Assembly (NCBI RefSeq): GCF_030719295.1
Contig: NZ_CP120997.1
Location: 558,001 to 622,000 of the forward strand
Source: Streptomyces sp. Mut1
GTDB taxonomy: Bacteria; Actinomycetota; Actinomycetes; Streptomycetales; Streptomycetaceae
Length of the DNA: 64,000 bases
Direction of reading: 5' to 3'
Below are positions 15,645 through 24,032 of this stretch, piece by piece. Every line of letters starts with the position of its first letter. Position 1 is the first letter of the stretch. The position numbers and the translations under genes are program-made. Below the pieces are notes generated by a model. It was not told the DNA's origin. It did no database searches and was given only the letters and a program-made list of their open reading frames with translations.

Positions 15645-16229
15645 ATGACGAGCACGGCCGACACCCCGGAGAACGCCCGGACCTTCGCGTGTGCCGAAAA
15701 CCTCGAAGCGTGGCTGGAGGAGCATCATGCCGACCGGCCGGGCCTCTGGCTGAAGGTCGCCAAGCGGAATTCGGGCGTGGCGTCGGTGACGGCCGACGAG
15801 TACACCGACGCCGTCCTCTGCTTCGGCTGGATCACCGGGCAGCGCAAGTCCTGCGACGAGGTGTACTACCTCCAGCGGATCACGCCCCGCCGTCCGCGCA
15901 GCGTCTGGTCGCTGGTCAACGTGGAGAAGGTGGAGGCGCTCGTCGAGGCGGGGCGGATGCGCGCGCCGGGCCTCGCGGAGGTCGAGGCGGCGCGCGCGGA
16001 CGGGCGGTGGGAGGCCGCGTACCCCTCGCAGAGCCTGGCCACCGTTCCCGCCGATCTCGCCGCCGCGCTGGCGGCGGACGAGGCGGCGGGGGACTTCTTC
16101 GGGCGGCTCGGCAGGTCCGACCGCTATCTGGTGCTGCTGCGCCTCATGACGGCGTCCACGCCCGAGGTCAGGCAGGCGCGGCTGCGCAGGGCGGTGGCCG
16201 CCATGGCCGAGGGCCGCAAGGTCACCTGA
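15645..16229 (+). CDS. YdeI/OmpD-associated family protein
   Basis: 194 residues. The family blocks are visible: FACAENLEAWLEEHHADRPG, LWLKVAKRN, DAVLCFGWITGQRKSCDEVYYLQRITPRRPRS (the conserved cysteine/tryptophan region), WSLVNVEKVEALVEAGRM and the C-terminal bacteriocin-protection-like helix LRLMTASTPEVRQARLRRAV. The biochemical role is not known. ATG 15645 has GGAAGG nine bases upstream. It is transcribed away from the ArsR-type regulator and is a candidate target of it. Confidence 0.88.
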   Translation: MTSTADTPENARTFACAENLEAWLEEHHADRPGLWLKVAKRNSGVASVTADEYTDAVLCFGWITGQRKSCDEVYYLQRITPRRPRSVWSLVNVEKVEALVEAGRMRAPGLAEVEAARADGRWEAAYPSQSLATVPADLAAALAADEAAGDFFGRLGRSDRYLVLLRLMTASTPEVRQARLRRAVAAMAEGRKVT

Positions 16230-16244
16230 CGGGCCCGGCCCACC

Positions 16245-17324
16245 TCATCCGGGCAGGTCCCGCAGGTGCGGGAAGCGGAACTCGGTGCGGCTGCGGAAGG
16301 TCTCGTCCGGGCGCAGGACCGTGCCGGGGTGGTCCGGGCGGTTGGGCGAGTCGGGCAGGTGCTGGGTCTCCAGGCAGACGGCGCTGTGCCGGTCGTGGCG
16401 GCCGCCGTCGGCGGTGGCCAGGGTGCCGTCCAGCTGGTTGGCGGTGTAGACCTGGATGCCGGGTTCGGTGGTCCACACCTCCATGACCCGTCCGGCGCCG
16501 GGTGCGGCGAGGCGGGCCGCGCGGCGCGGTCCGGCGGGCGTGTCCGGGCCGTTGAGGACCCAGCAGTGGTCGAAGCCGCCGGCCCGGCGCAGCTGCTCGT
16601 GCGGGAGCGCGAGGCGTTCCGCGAGGGTCCGCGGTGCGGTCAGGTCGAACGGGGTGCCCCGGACGGGTGCGGCCGGAGCCTCGGGGATGCCGTCCTCGTC
16701 GACCGGCAGGTAGCGTTCCGCGTCCACCTGGAGGGTGTGGCCGAGGATGTCGCCCTCGCCCGCGAGGTCGAAGTAGGCGTGGTTGGTGAGGTTGACGACG
16801 GTGGCGCGGTCGGTGGTCGCCTCGTAGTCGAGCGCGAGGGTGCCGGCCGTGTCGAGGGTGTACGTCACGGTGACGTCCAGCGCGCCGGGGAACCCCATGT
16901 CGCCGTCGGGGCTGTGCAGGGTGAGCCGTACGGTGGCTGCCTCGTCGGTGGCGTCGGCCGCGGCCTCCCAGACGCGGGTGTGGAATCCGTCGGGGCCGCC
17001 GTGCAGGGCGTGGCCCCGGTCGGTGGCGGGGACCTGGTACTCCGTGCCGTCGAGGGTGAACCTGCCGTGCGCGATGCGGTTGGCGTAGCGCCCGACGAGC
17101 GCGCCGAAGAAGGGGTTCTTGCCCGTGTAGTCGTCCAGGGACGGCAGCGAGCGCACGACCGACGCGGGGTCACCGGTGGTGTCGGGCACGGTGAGACGGT
17201 GCAGGATGCCGCCGTAGGTAAGGATCTCGGCCCGGACTCCGGTGCCGGAGTCGAGCGTCAGGACGTCGACGTCCGTGGGCCCATGGGCGCCGAACGGTTT
17301 GCGGTTCACGGTGGGGCGAGGCAT
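16245..17324 (-). CDS. galM: Aldose 1-epimerase (galactose mutarotase)
   Basis: 359 residues with all GalM signatures: [49 protein letters not shown] (catalytic-region His), [14 protein letters not shown] (second active-site His), and [10 protein letters not shown]-terminal [16 protein letters not shown] holds the catalytic Glu. It interconverts alpha and beta anomers of aldoses such as galactose or arabinose. ATG 17324 is preceded by AAGGA. It lies 101 bp downstream of a LacI gene in the arabinose/galactofuranose-type importer region, so it probably readies the imported sugar for a kinase or isomerase. Confidence 0.95.
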   Translation of the reverse strand: MPRPTVNRKPFGAHGPTDVDVLTLDSGTGVRAEILTYGGILHRLTVPDTTGDPASVVRSLPSLDDYTGKNPFFGALVGRYANRIAHGRFTLDGTEYQVPATDRGHALHGGPDGFHTRVWEAAADATDEAATVRLTLHSPDGDMGFPGALDVTVTYTLDTAGTLALDYEATTDRATVVNLTNHAYFDLAGEGDILGHTLQVDAERYLPVDEDGIPEAPAAPVRGTPFDLTAPRTLAERLALPHEQLRRAGGFDHCWVLNGPDTPAGPRRAARLAAPGAGRVMEVWTTEPGIQVYTANQLDGTLATADGGRHDRHSAVCLETQHLPDSPNRPDHPGTVLRPDETFRSRTEFRFPHLRDLPG

Positions 17325-17425
17325 CAAGGATCCTTGGGGCGATCGGACGGCCGAAGCGGCTGGACGGGCGGACCGGGGACGTATGCGCCGGACTCCCCAG
17401 GGGTGGCGGGCAGTCCGGGCGGTGT

Positions 17426-18460
17426 CTACGGCGCGGCCCGGCCGGCGGCGGGCCGGGGAACGGTGGATTCGCGGATGACGAGCCGGTAGCCGGGCCGGGG
17501 CCGCCGGGGTTCGCTGACCTGGTCGCCGGAGAGCCGCTCGACCAGGCTGTCGACGGCGAGCCGGGCGATGGCCTCCTTGTCGGGCGCCACGGTGGTCAGC
17601 GTCGTGGCCCCGTAGAGGCTCTCCTCGATGTCGTCGAAACCGACGACCGCGACATCCTCGGGGATGCGCAGGCCGCGCTCGGTGAGGGTGCGCATCGCGC
17701 CGATGGCGATGAGGTCGTTGTACGCGAACACGGCGTCGGGCCGCTCGCCCCGGTCCAGGAGCGCGGCCATGGCGGAGGCGCCGTCCTCGCGGCCGTATCC
17801 GTCGGTGACGACGACCAGCGACTCGTCCGGCTCGACGCCGGCGGCGGCCAGCTCCTCGCGCCAGCCGCGCAGCCGCAGATGGGCGGGCTGGCGTTCGCGT
17901 CCTGTGCGGGAGCCGAGGAAGGCGATCCGGCGGTGGCCGAGGCCCAAGAGGTGGCGTACGGCCTCGCGCGCCGCCGCGACGTTGTCGATCGCGATGTGGT
18001 CGTACGGGGCCTCGTACTCGCGCTCGCCGAGCAGGACGAGGGGCGCGGTGTCGGCGCGCGCCATCAGGTCCTCGGTCTCCAGGTGGATCGGGCTGAGGAT
18101 GAGCCCGTCGATGACATGGGACCGGAAGCCCTGACTGACCAGCAGTTCCTTCTCGCGCAGTCCGCCGGTGTGGTCGACCAGCACGGTGTAGTCGTGCCGG
18201 GCGGCCGCATCGACGACGGCGCCGGCCAGCTCCGCGAAGTAGGGGTTGCCGAACTCGGGGACGGCGAGCGCGATGATCCCGGTGCGGCCCTTGCGCAGAT
18301 GGCGGGCGGTGAGGTTCGGCCGGTAGCCGAGCTCGTCGATGGCCTGCTGCACTCTGGCCCGCATCTTCGGTGTGACGTGCTGATAGTTGTTCACCACGTT
18401 GGACACGGTCTTGATGGACACGCCCGCCCGTTGCGCAACGTCCTTGAGGCTGACGCCCAC
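17426..18460 (-). CDS. LacI-family transcriptional regulator of the sugar importer
   Basis: 344 residues. Headpiece [20 protein letters not shown], hinge [15 protein letters not shown], then a full effector domain ending [22 protein letters not shown]. The recognition helix ([10 protein letters not shown]) is nearly the same as that of the second LacI gene at 29.96 kb, so both may bind similar AACGTT-centred sites. Start GTG 18460 follows CAGGGAG at a short distance. It sits between the importer genes and galM; a hairpin upstream may reduce read-through from the importer operon. Confidence 0.94.
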   Translation of the reverse strand: MGVSLKDVAQRAGVSIKTVSNVVNNYQHVTPKMRARVQQAIDELGYRPNLTARHLRKGRTGIIALAVPEFGNPYFAELAGAVVDAAARHDYTVLVDHTGGLREKELLVSQGFRSHVIDGLILSPIHLETEDLMARADTAPLVLLGEREYEAPYDHIAIDNVAAAREAVRHLLGLGHRRIAFLGSRTGRERQPAHLRLRGWREELAAAGVEPDESLVVVTDGYGREDGASAMAALLDRGERPDAVFAYNDLIAIGAMRTLTERGLRIPEDVAVVGFDDIEESLYGATTLTTVAPDKEAIARLAVDSLVERLSGDQVSEPRRPRPGYRLVIRESTVPRPAAGRAAP

Positions 18461-18536
18461 GGCACTCCCTGAATCGACTTGTCGCGCGGTGTCGCGCGGT
18501 GGCCCGGCTGTGCCGGTTCGGCTCGATCGGCTCGAA

Positions 18537-18570
18537 CGGTGCCGGGGCCGCGGCGGCGGCCCCGGCACCG
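18537..18570 (-). terminator. Hairpin between the importer operon and lacI
   Basis: A perfect 15-bp stem (18537-18551 with 18556-18570) and GGCG loop lie 2 bp past the permease stop codon. It probably ends or attenuates the importer transcript. A 10-bp direct repeat (GTCGCGCGGT twice, 18481-18500) adjoins it. Confidence 0.7.
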
Positions 18571-18572
18571 GT

Positions 18573-19631
18573 TCAGGTGGTTCTGCGGCCGCGCGCCAGA
18601 TAGCGCTGGGCCACGACGACAACGATAAGGAACCCGCCACTGACGACCGACTGGTACGAGGAGTTCAGTGTGCCGATCTGGTTGATCAGGTTCTGGATGA
18701 CCTGGAGCAGCAGGACGCCCCAGAGCGTTCCGCTGATCGATCCGGCGCCGCCGATGAGGAGGGTGCCGCCGATCACGACGGCGGAGATCGCGTCGAGTTC
18801 CATGCCCACGCCGAGGATGGTGACCCCGGAGGAGAGCCGGGCGGCGTTGAGCGCGCCGGCGAGCCCGGCCAGCAGTCCGCTGAGCGTGTAGACGAGCATC
18901 TTGGTCCGCGCGACGGGCAGCCCCATCAGCGTGGCCGCGTCGCTGCTGCCGCCGACGGCGAAGATCGTCTGCCCGAACGAGGTGCGTTGCAGGAGGAGTC
19001 CGCCGGCGCCGAAGAGGGCGAGGGCGACCAGGATCGGGTAGCCGAAGCCCCAGACGCTGCCCTGGCCCAGCTCGGCGAAGGCCGAGTCCTTGGGGACCAG
19101 GTAGGTGGTGGCGCCCTCGTCGGTGATCGCGAGGAGCAGGCCGCGCGCCCCGAGCAGGGTGGCGAGGGTGACGATGAAGGGCGCCATTCCGGCGCGTGCC
19201 ACCAGGAATCCGTTGAGCAGGCCGATCGCACCGCACACCACGAGTGGCGTCAACAGGGCGGGCAGGAAGCCCCATTGGGAGGCCCAGGCGGCGAGCACCC
19301 CGCCGAGCGCGAAGACGGAACCGACGGAGAGGTCGATGCCCCCGGTGATGATGACCATGGTCATCCCGAGCGCGACCACGGCCAGGAACGAGGCCTGGAC
19401 GGTCACTCCGCGGGCGTTGTCCAGGGTGTGGAAGGACGGGTAGATGAAGGACGCGACGATCACGACGGTGAGCAGGACGACCAGCACGCCCTGGCGTTGC
19501 AGGAGTTCGGCGATCCGCCGGCCGGTCAGGGACCGCGTTGCGGCCTTGGTGGCGGGCTTGCCGCCGCCCGTCGCGGGGGTCTTGCGCGGTGCCGGTGCGG
19601 AGGCCACCGGGGCAGGTGAGGTTTCGTTCAT
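18573..19631 (-). CDS. yjfF: Sugar ABC transporter permease (YjfF-like)
   Basis: 352 residues, RbsC/AraH-type (BPD_transp_2) permease with about eight to ten membrane helices. Family motifs: GGIDLSVGSVFALGGVLAA, the coupling segment MGLPVARTKMLVYTLSGLLAGLAG, and SAVVIGGTLLIGGAGSISGT. Its ATG overlaps the stop of the preceding permease by 4 bp (ATGA), so the two are coupled. E. coli YtfQRT-YjfF uses two such permeases for galactofuranose; the name is by analogy, and arabinose is also possible given the neighbouring arabinosidases. Confidence 0.92.
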   Translation of the reverse strand: MNETSPAPVASAPAPRKTPATGGGKPATKAATRSLTGRRIAELLQRQGVLVVLLTVVIVASFIYPSFHTLDNARGVTVQASFLAVVALGMTMVIITGGIDLSVGSVFALGGVLAAWASQWGFLPALLTPLVVCGAIGLLNGFLVARAGMAPFIVTLATLLGARGLLLAITDEGATTYLVPKDSAFAELGQGSVWGFGYPILVALALFGAGGLLLQRTSFGQTIFAVGGSSDAATLMGLPVARTKMLVYTLSGLLAGLAGALNAARLSSGVTILGVGMELDAISAVVIGGTLLIGGAGSISGTLWGVLLLQVIQNLINQIGTLNSSYQSVVSGGFLIVVVVAQRYLARGRRTT

Positions 19632-20602
19632 CGGGACCGACGCTCCCGGGCGACGTAGACGGCGGCGATGATGATGGCCGCCTGGGCGATCTGTGCGGTG
19701 GAGTCGGGCAGGTCGTGCTTGATGAGGGTGGCGCGCAGCAGCTGCATCAGCAGGGCGCCGGCGACGGTGCCGAGGACGCGGATGGAGCCGCCGTTGAGCG
19801 GGGTGCCGCCCACCACGACCGCCGTGATGGCGGAGAGTTCCATGAGCGTGCCGAGCGAGGAGGGGTCGCTGGCGGTGAGCCTGGCGGTGGCCAGGATGCC
19901 CGCGAGGGCGGCCAGCACTCCGCAGAGCATGTACACACCGATGAGCACCCGTCGTACGGGGAGACCCGCCAGGGCGGCGGCGGACCGGTTGCCGCCGATG
20001 GCGACGACCTGGCGGCCGAAGGTGGTGCGGGTGACGAGGAAGGCCACGGCGCCGGCGAGGACGCCGGCGATGAGGACGACCAGCGGGATACCGAGGAAGG
20101 AGCCGGTGCCCAGGGACAGCAGGTCGGGGTTGACGATCTGCTTGAGCTGGCTGTCCGCCATGACCAGGGCGAGGCCGCGGCCGCCGACGAACAGGGCGAG
20201 GGTGGCGACGATGGGCTGGAGGCCGACGAGTGAGACCAGGGTGCCGTTGACCGCTCCGACCAGGGCGCCGGCCAGCAGCGCCATGACGAGGGCGGGCACC
20301 AGTCCGTAGCCGAGGTAGAGCGGCAGCAGCGCGGCGGCCAGGGCCATGGTCGAGCCGACGGAGAGGTCGACGCCCTCGGTGCCGATGACGAGCGCCATGC
20401 CGAGGGCGACGATGACGATGGGGGCGACCTGGACGAGCTGGGTGCGGAGGTTGTCCACGGTCATGAAGTGCTCGGTGAACAGCGCGTTGAAGAGCAGGAC
20501 GACCGCGACGGCGAGGTAGACGCCGTACTCCTGGTACCAGGCGGGGTCGCGCAGCCGGGCGAGCGGCCGGGCTGCGGGGGTGGAGACTGCGGCCTGGGTC
20601 AT
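19628..20602 (-). CDS. ytfT: Sugar ABC transporter permease (YtfT-like)
   Basis: 324 residues, second RbsC-type permease: GTEGVDLSVGSTMALAAALLP, LAGLPVRRVLIGVYMLCG, and SAITAVVVGGTPLNGGSIRVLGT. ATG 20602 has AAGGAGG seven bases upstream and overlaps the ATPase stop by 4 bp. With the YjfF-like permease it should form a heterodimeric membrane channel. Confidence 0.92.
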   Translation of the reverse strand: MTQAAVSTPAARPLARLRDPAWYQEYGVYLAVAVVLLFNALFTEHFMTVDNLRTQLVQVAPIVIVALGMALVIGTEGVDLSVGSTMALAAALLPLYLGYGLVPALVMALLAGALVGAVNGTLVSLVGLQPIVATLALFVGGRGLALVMADSQLKQIVNPDLLSLGTGSFLGIPLVVLIAGVLAGAVAFLVTRTTFGRQVVAIGGNRSAAALAGLPVRRVLIGVYMLCGVLAALAGILATARLTASDPSSLGTLMELSAITAVVVGGTPLNGGSIRVLGTVAGALLMQLLRATLIKHDLPDSTAQIAQAAIIIAAVYVARERRSR

Positions 20603-22254
20603 CGGGGGTCCTCCTTGGCGGCCGGCGCCTTGTCCTCGGGTGCCGGAGAGTGGTCGGCGAGCACTTCGAGCAGATGGCTCTCGGCCACCTCGTCGCCCGC
20701 CAGTTCGCCCGCGACCGCGCCGCCGCGCAGGACGACGATGCGGTCGGCGCCCTCGATCAGTTCCTCGATGTCGGAGGAGATGAGCAGGACGGCGAGGCCC
20801 TCGCGGGCGAGGTCGTCGATGAGGCTCTGGACCTCCGCCTTGGCGCCGACGTCGATGCCGCGGGTGGGTTCGTCCAGCAGCAGGACCTTGGGTTCCAGGC
20901 AGAGCCAGCGGGCCAGCAGGACCTTCTGCTGGTTGCCGCCGGAGAGTTCGCCGACCTTCTGCTCGGGGCTCGCCGCCTTGATCCGGAGGCGCTTCATGAA
21001 GATGTCGACGATGCGGTCCTGCTTGGCGCGGGAGACGATGCCGGCGCGGGAGAGGCGGGGCATCGCGGCCAGCACGATGTTCTCGCGGACCGAAAGGCCC
21101 GGGACGATGCCCTCGGCCTTGCGGTCCTCGGGCAGCAGGCTGATGCCGGAGCGGATGGCGGCCGCGGAGGTGAGCCGGCGCAGGGTGCGTCCGCCGATGC
21201 TCACCTCGCCGGAGTCCAGGCCCAGCGCGCCGGAGAGGGCCTTCGCGGTCTCGCTGCGCCCGGAGCCGAGGAGCCCGCCGAGGCCGAGGACCTCGCCCGC
21301 GTACAACTCCAGTGATATGTCGTGCAGTTGGTGGTCGCGGGAGAGGCCGGTCGCGGTGAGCACGGGGGTGCGCGCCACCTCGTGGCCCTCGGAGTCGAAG
21401 TGGGTGAGCCCCTCGCGGCGGACCTCTGCCATATCGCGCCCGAGCATCATCGAGACGAGTTGCATCCGGTCCAGGTCGGCGAGGTCGCCGGTGTGGATGT
21501 GGTGGCCGTCGCGCAGGACGGTGACCCGGTCGCAGATCCGGTAGAGCTCGTCCATGCGGTGGCTGACGTAGAGCACGGCGATGCCGCGTCCGCGCAGGTC
21601 CTCGATGACCCGGAAGAGGGTCTCGACCTCGCGCGGCTCCAGCGAGGAGGTGGGTTCGTCCATGATGACGACCTGGGCGTTGACGGAGACGGCGCGGGCC
21701 AGCGCGACCATCTGCTGGGTGCCGATGCCCAGCGTGTGCAGCGGCCGCCTGGGGTCGACGCGGACGCCGAAGCCGTCGAGGAGTCCGGTGGTCTCGCGGT
21801 GCATCCGGGCGAAGTCGATCAGGCCGAGCCGGTTCCTGGGCTCGCGGCCGAGGAAGATGTTGCGCGCCACGCTCATCAGCGGGACGAGGTTCACCTCCTG
21901 GTAGATCGTGGAGATCCCGGCCTGCTGGGCCTCGAACGGCCGGGCGAAGGCGATCTGTTCGCCGGCCAGCCGCAGTTCTCCCTCGTCGGGCCGGTAGACG
22001 CCGGTCAGCACCTTGATGAGGGTGGACTTCCCGGCTCCGTTCTCCCCCACCAGGGCGTGGGTCTCGCCGGCGCGCAGGGAGAAGGAGACGCCGTCGAGGG
22101 CGACGACGCCCGGGAACCGCTTGCTCACCGAGCGGGCCTCCAGGACGGCGGGCGCCGGGTCGGCCTCCTTCACAAGGGCGGCGGCGGGCGGGGTGGTCCC
22201 CCGCACGCCGGCGGCCGGCTCCGGCGGCTGCGGTACTGCTTCGGGTGGTGCCAT
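20599..22254 (-). CDS. ytfR: Sugar ABC transporter ATP-binding protein (YtfR-like)
   Basis: 551 residues with two tandem ATPase domains, as in RbsA/AraG/YtfR. Domain 1: Walker A GENGAGKST, signature-region LGIGTQQMVALARA, Walker B VVIMDEPTSSL. Domain 2: degenerate Walker A GLLGSGRSETAK, signature LSGGNQQKVLLARW, Walker B VLLLDEPTRGID. The second P-loop has Arg instead of Lys, as usual in this family. ATG 22254 has GGAAGG twelve bases upstream, slightly far. A C-terminal tail rich in Pro/Ala/Lys follows. Confidence 0.94.
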   Translation of the reverse strand: MAPPEAVPQPPEPAAGVRGTTPPAAALVKEADPAPAVLEARSVSKRFPGVVALDGVSFSLRAGETHALVGENGAGKSTLIKVLTGVYRPDEGELRLAGEQIAFARPFEAQQAGISTIYQEVNLVPLMSVARNIFLGREPRNRLGLIDFARMHRETTGLLDGFGVRVDPRRPLHTLGIGTQQMVALARAVSVNAQVVIMDEPTSSLEPREVETLFRVIEDLRGRGIAVLYVSHRMDELYRICDRVTVLRDGHHIHTGDLADLDRMQLVSMMLGRDMAEVRREGLTHFDSEGHEVARTPVLTATGLSRDHQLHDISLELYAGEVLGLGGLLGSGRSETAKALSGALGLDSGEVSIGGRTLRRLTSAAAIRSGISLLPEDRKAEGIVPGLSVRENIVLAAMPRLSRAGIVSRAKQDRIVDIFMKRLRIKAASPEQKVGELSGGNQQKVLLARWLCLEPKVLLLDEPTRGIDVGAKAEVQSLIDDLAREGLAVLLISSDIEELIEGADRIVVLRGGAVAGELAGDEVAESHLLEVLADHSPAPEDKAPAAKEDPR

Positions 22255-22385
22255 GGCTGGTCTTGGCCTTCCGCTCTTCCAAGGGTGTGGGCCCGGTCGC
22301 CGCCGTGACGGGTGGGAGCGTCACGGCGGCGGTGGGGCCGACGGGGCCGGGTGCGCGGCCCGCGGGCCGGCGCCCGGTGGTGCCG

Positions 22386-22406
22386 GGGCGTGTCCGGGAC
22401 ACGCCC
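22386..22406 (-). terminator. Hairpin between binding-protein and ATPase genes
   Basis: A 9-bp perfect stem with a 3-base loop 27 bp past the binding-protein stop. Such hairpins often make the binding protein more abundant than the rest of the transporter. Confidence 0.55.
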
Positions 22407-22432
22407 TTACGGACAGGTGGGGCCGGGTCGGA

Positions 22433-23518
22433 TCAGAACGCGCCGCCGAGCGATTCCTTGGCGTTCGCCTCGTTGTAGGCGCGGTCGGTGATGATGACGT
22501 TCTCCGGGATCTCCTCGCCGCCGTAGAACTTCTGGGCGGTCGCGAAGGCCAGCGGACCGAAGCGCGGGTTGGACTCGATGACGGCGTTGTAGTCGCCGTT
22601 GACGATGGCCTGGACGGCGTTGCGGGTGCCGTCGACGGAGACGACCTTGACGTCCTTGCCGGGCTTCTTGCCCGCGGCCTTCAGCGCGGTGACGGCGCCG
22701 AGGCCCATCTCGTCGTTCTCCGCGTAGACGGCGGTGATGTCGGGCTTGGACTGGATGAGCTGTTCCATCACCTGCTGGCCCTTGTCACGGGCGAACTCAC
22801 CGGTCTGCTGGGCGACGATCTCCATGTCGGGGGCCTTGGCCTTGAGCTGGTCGACGAAGCCCTTGGTGCGGTCGGTGGTGACGTTGTTGCCCGACGAGCC
22901 GAGGAGGATGGCGACCTTGCCCTTGCCTCCGGTGGACTCGATCATCGCGTCCGCCGCGCGCTTGCCCTGCTCCACGAAGTCGGAGCCCAGGAAGGCCACG
23001 TAGTCCTTGCAGGCGGTGGAGTTGAGCTTGCGGTCGATGGTGAGGACCGGGACCTTCTTGGCGGCGGCGGCCTTCAGCGCCGGCTCCAGGCCGTCCGAGT
23101 TGAGCGGGGCGACGATGAGGAACTGCGCGCCCTGGGACAGCATGTCCTGGATGTCGCTGATCTGCTTGGACAGCTGCGACTGAGCGTTGGTGGTGAGCAG
23201 CTTCTTGACGCCGATCTTCTTGGCCTCGTCCTTGATGGACTGGGTCTCGGCGATACGGAAGGGGTTGGCCTCCTTCTCCGACTGGGAGAAGCCGACCACC
23301 GCGTTCTTCAGGTCGAGCTTCGGTGCCCCGTACGCCTCCAGCGAGCAGCCGGAACCGGACGAGGACTCGGGGGTCTTGGCCGCCTGGGCGCCCTGGCTGC
23401 TGTCCGCGTTCGCGGAGTCCGAGGACTCCGACTTGGAGCAGCCGGAGGCGGCCAGCGTGGCGGTGGCGGCGAGGAGGCAGGCCACGGCGAGGGTACGGGA
23501 TCGGCGCTGGATCATCAT
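22433..23518 (-). CDS. ytfQ: Sugar ABC transporter substrate-binding lipoprotein (YtfQ-like)
   Basis: 361 residues. A lipoprotein signal, AVACLLAATATLAASGC, ends in a lipobox, so the mature protein is tethered outside the membrane. The fold is Peripla_BP_4: VVGFSQSEKEANPFRIAE, ILGSSGNNVTTDRTKGF, VYAENDEMGLGAV, and DVKVVSVDGTRNAVQAI. This resembles E. coli YtfQ, which binds galactofuranose. AAGGAG precedes the ATG pair at 23518/23515. It is the first gene of the four-gene importer operon, with an AACGTT operator about 180 bp upstream. Confidence 0.93.
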   Translation of the reverse strand: MMIQRRSRTLAVACLLAATATLAASGCSKSESSDSANADSSQGAQAAKTPESSSGSGCSLEAYGAPKLDLKNAVVGFSQSEKEANPFRIAETQSIKDEAKKIGVKKLLTTNAQSQLSKQISDIQDMLSQGAQFLIVAPLNSDGLEPALKAAAAKKVPVLTIDRKLNSTACKDYVAFLGSDFVEQGKRAADAMIESTGGKGKVAILLGSSGNNVTTDRTKGFVDQLKAKAPDMEIVAQQTGEFARDKGQQVMEQLIQSKPDITAVYAENDEMGLGAVTALKAAGKKPGKDVKVVSVDGTRNAVQAIVNGDYNAVIESNPRFGPLAFATAQKFYGGEEIPENVIITDRAYNEANAKESLGGAF

Positions 23519-24032
23519 GCGCGGGAGCTCCTTGGCGGGATGACGGCACGCCGAGGGGCGTGCGGTCGGTCATGGCTGGACGATGCATCGGCCGCTGCAC
23601 GGCGGCTGATGTCACTGCACTCACGGCCCCGCTAGGAGACGGCCCCTAGCTGCACAAACTGTGGTCGTGAGAGCCTGCGCGGCCTCTCGGCGGCTCGGTT
23701 TACAACGTTATATAGGCGGCGCGGCACGGGCGGCAAGAGCGTTGTCGATGCGTTTCCAAAATGTGTCGGAGCCGCCCGTCCCGCCCGGACCGCCCCGGCC
23801 CACGGGATACTGCCGGGCCCCTGGACAGCCGCTCGGCGGCGTGCTGTCATACCGCCGGAACCCCATTTTCCAACGTTGCATAGAAAGTGCCGCCCCGCCC
23901 TCCCCGGATCGCGACGGCGCTCTTCGTCGTGCGCGCAGCCGGTCCGGACCGCTGCGCCGTGGCGGCCCCCCTTGTCTGATGCGCCTTTCTTGAGCCGGAG
24001 CCCCATGCCCGGCAGAGCAGGAGCCCTCCCCC
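23519..24032. promoter_or_regulatory. Divergent regulatory region between importer and GH127 gene
   Basis: A 514-bp space without a gene. It contains two LacI-type sites with AACGTT cores: TTTACAACGTTATATAGG (core 23704-23709), which overlaps a minus-strand TATAAC-type -10 for the importer, and TTTTCCAACGTTGCATAGA (core 23872-23877) on the GH127 side. Both resemble the perfect TTGCAACGTTGCAA at 29.84 kb. Thus importer and enzyme genes are likely co-repressed by one or both LacI proteins of the locus. Confidence 0.65.

Noticed and set aside
19628..22402. A very long minus-strand frame (over 900 codons) covering the ATPase and permease genes
   Set aside because: Only the last 324 codons (from ATG 20602) are the permease. 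The upstream part is an Arg/Pro/Gly-rich shadow of the ATPase gene, which has clear motifs in another frame.
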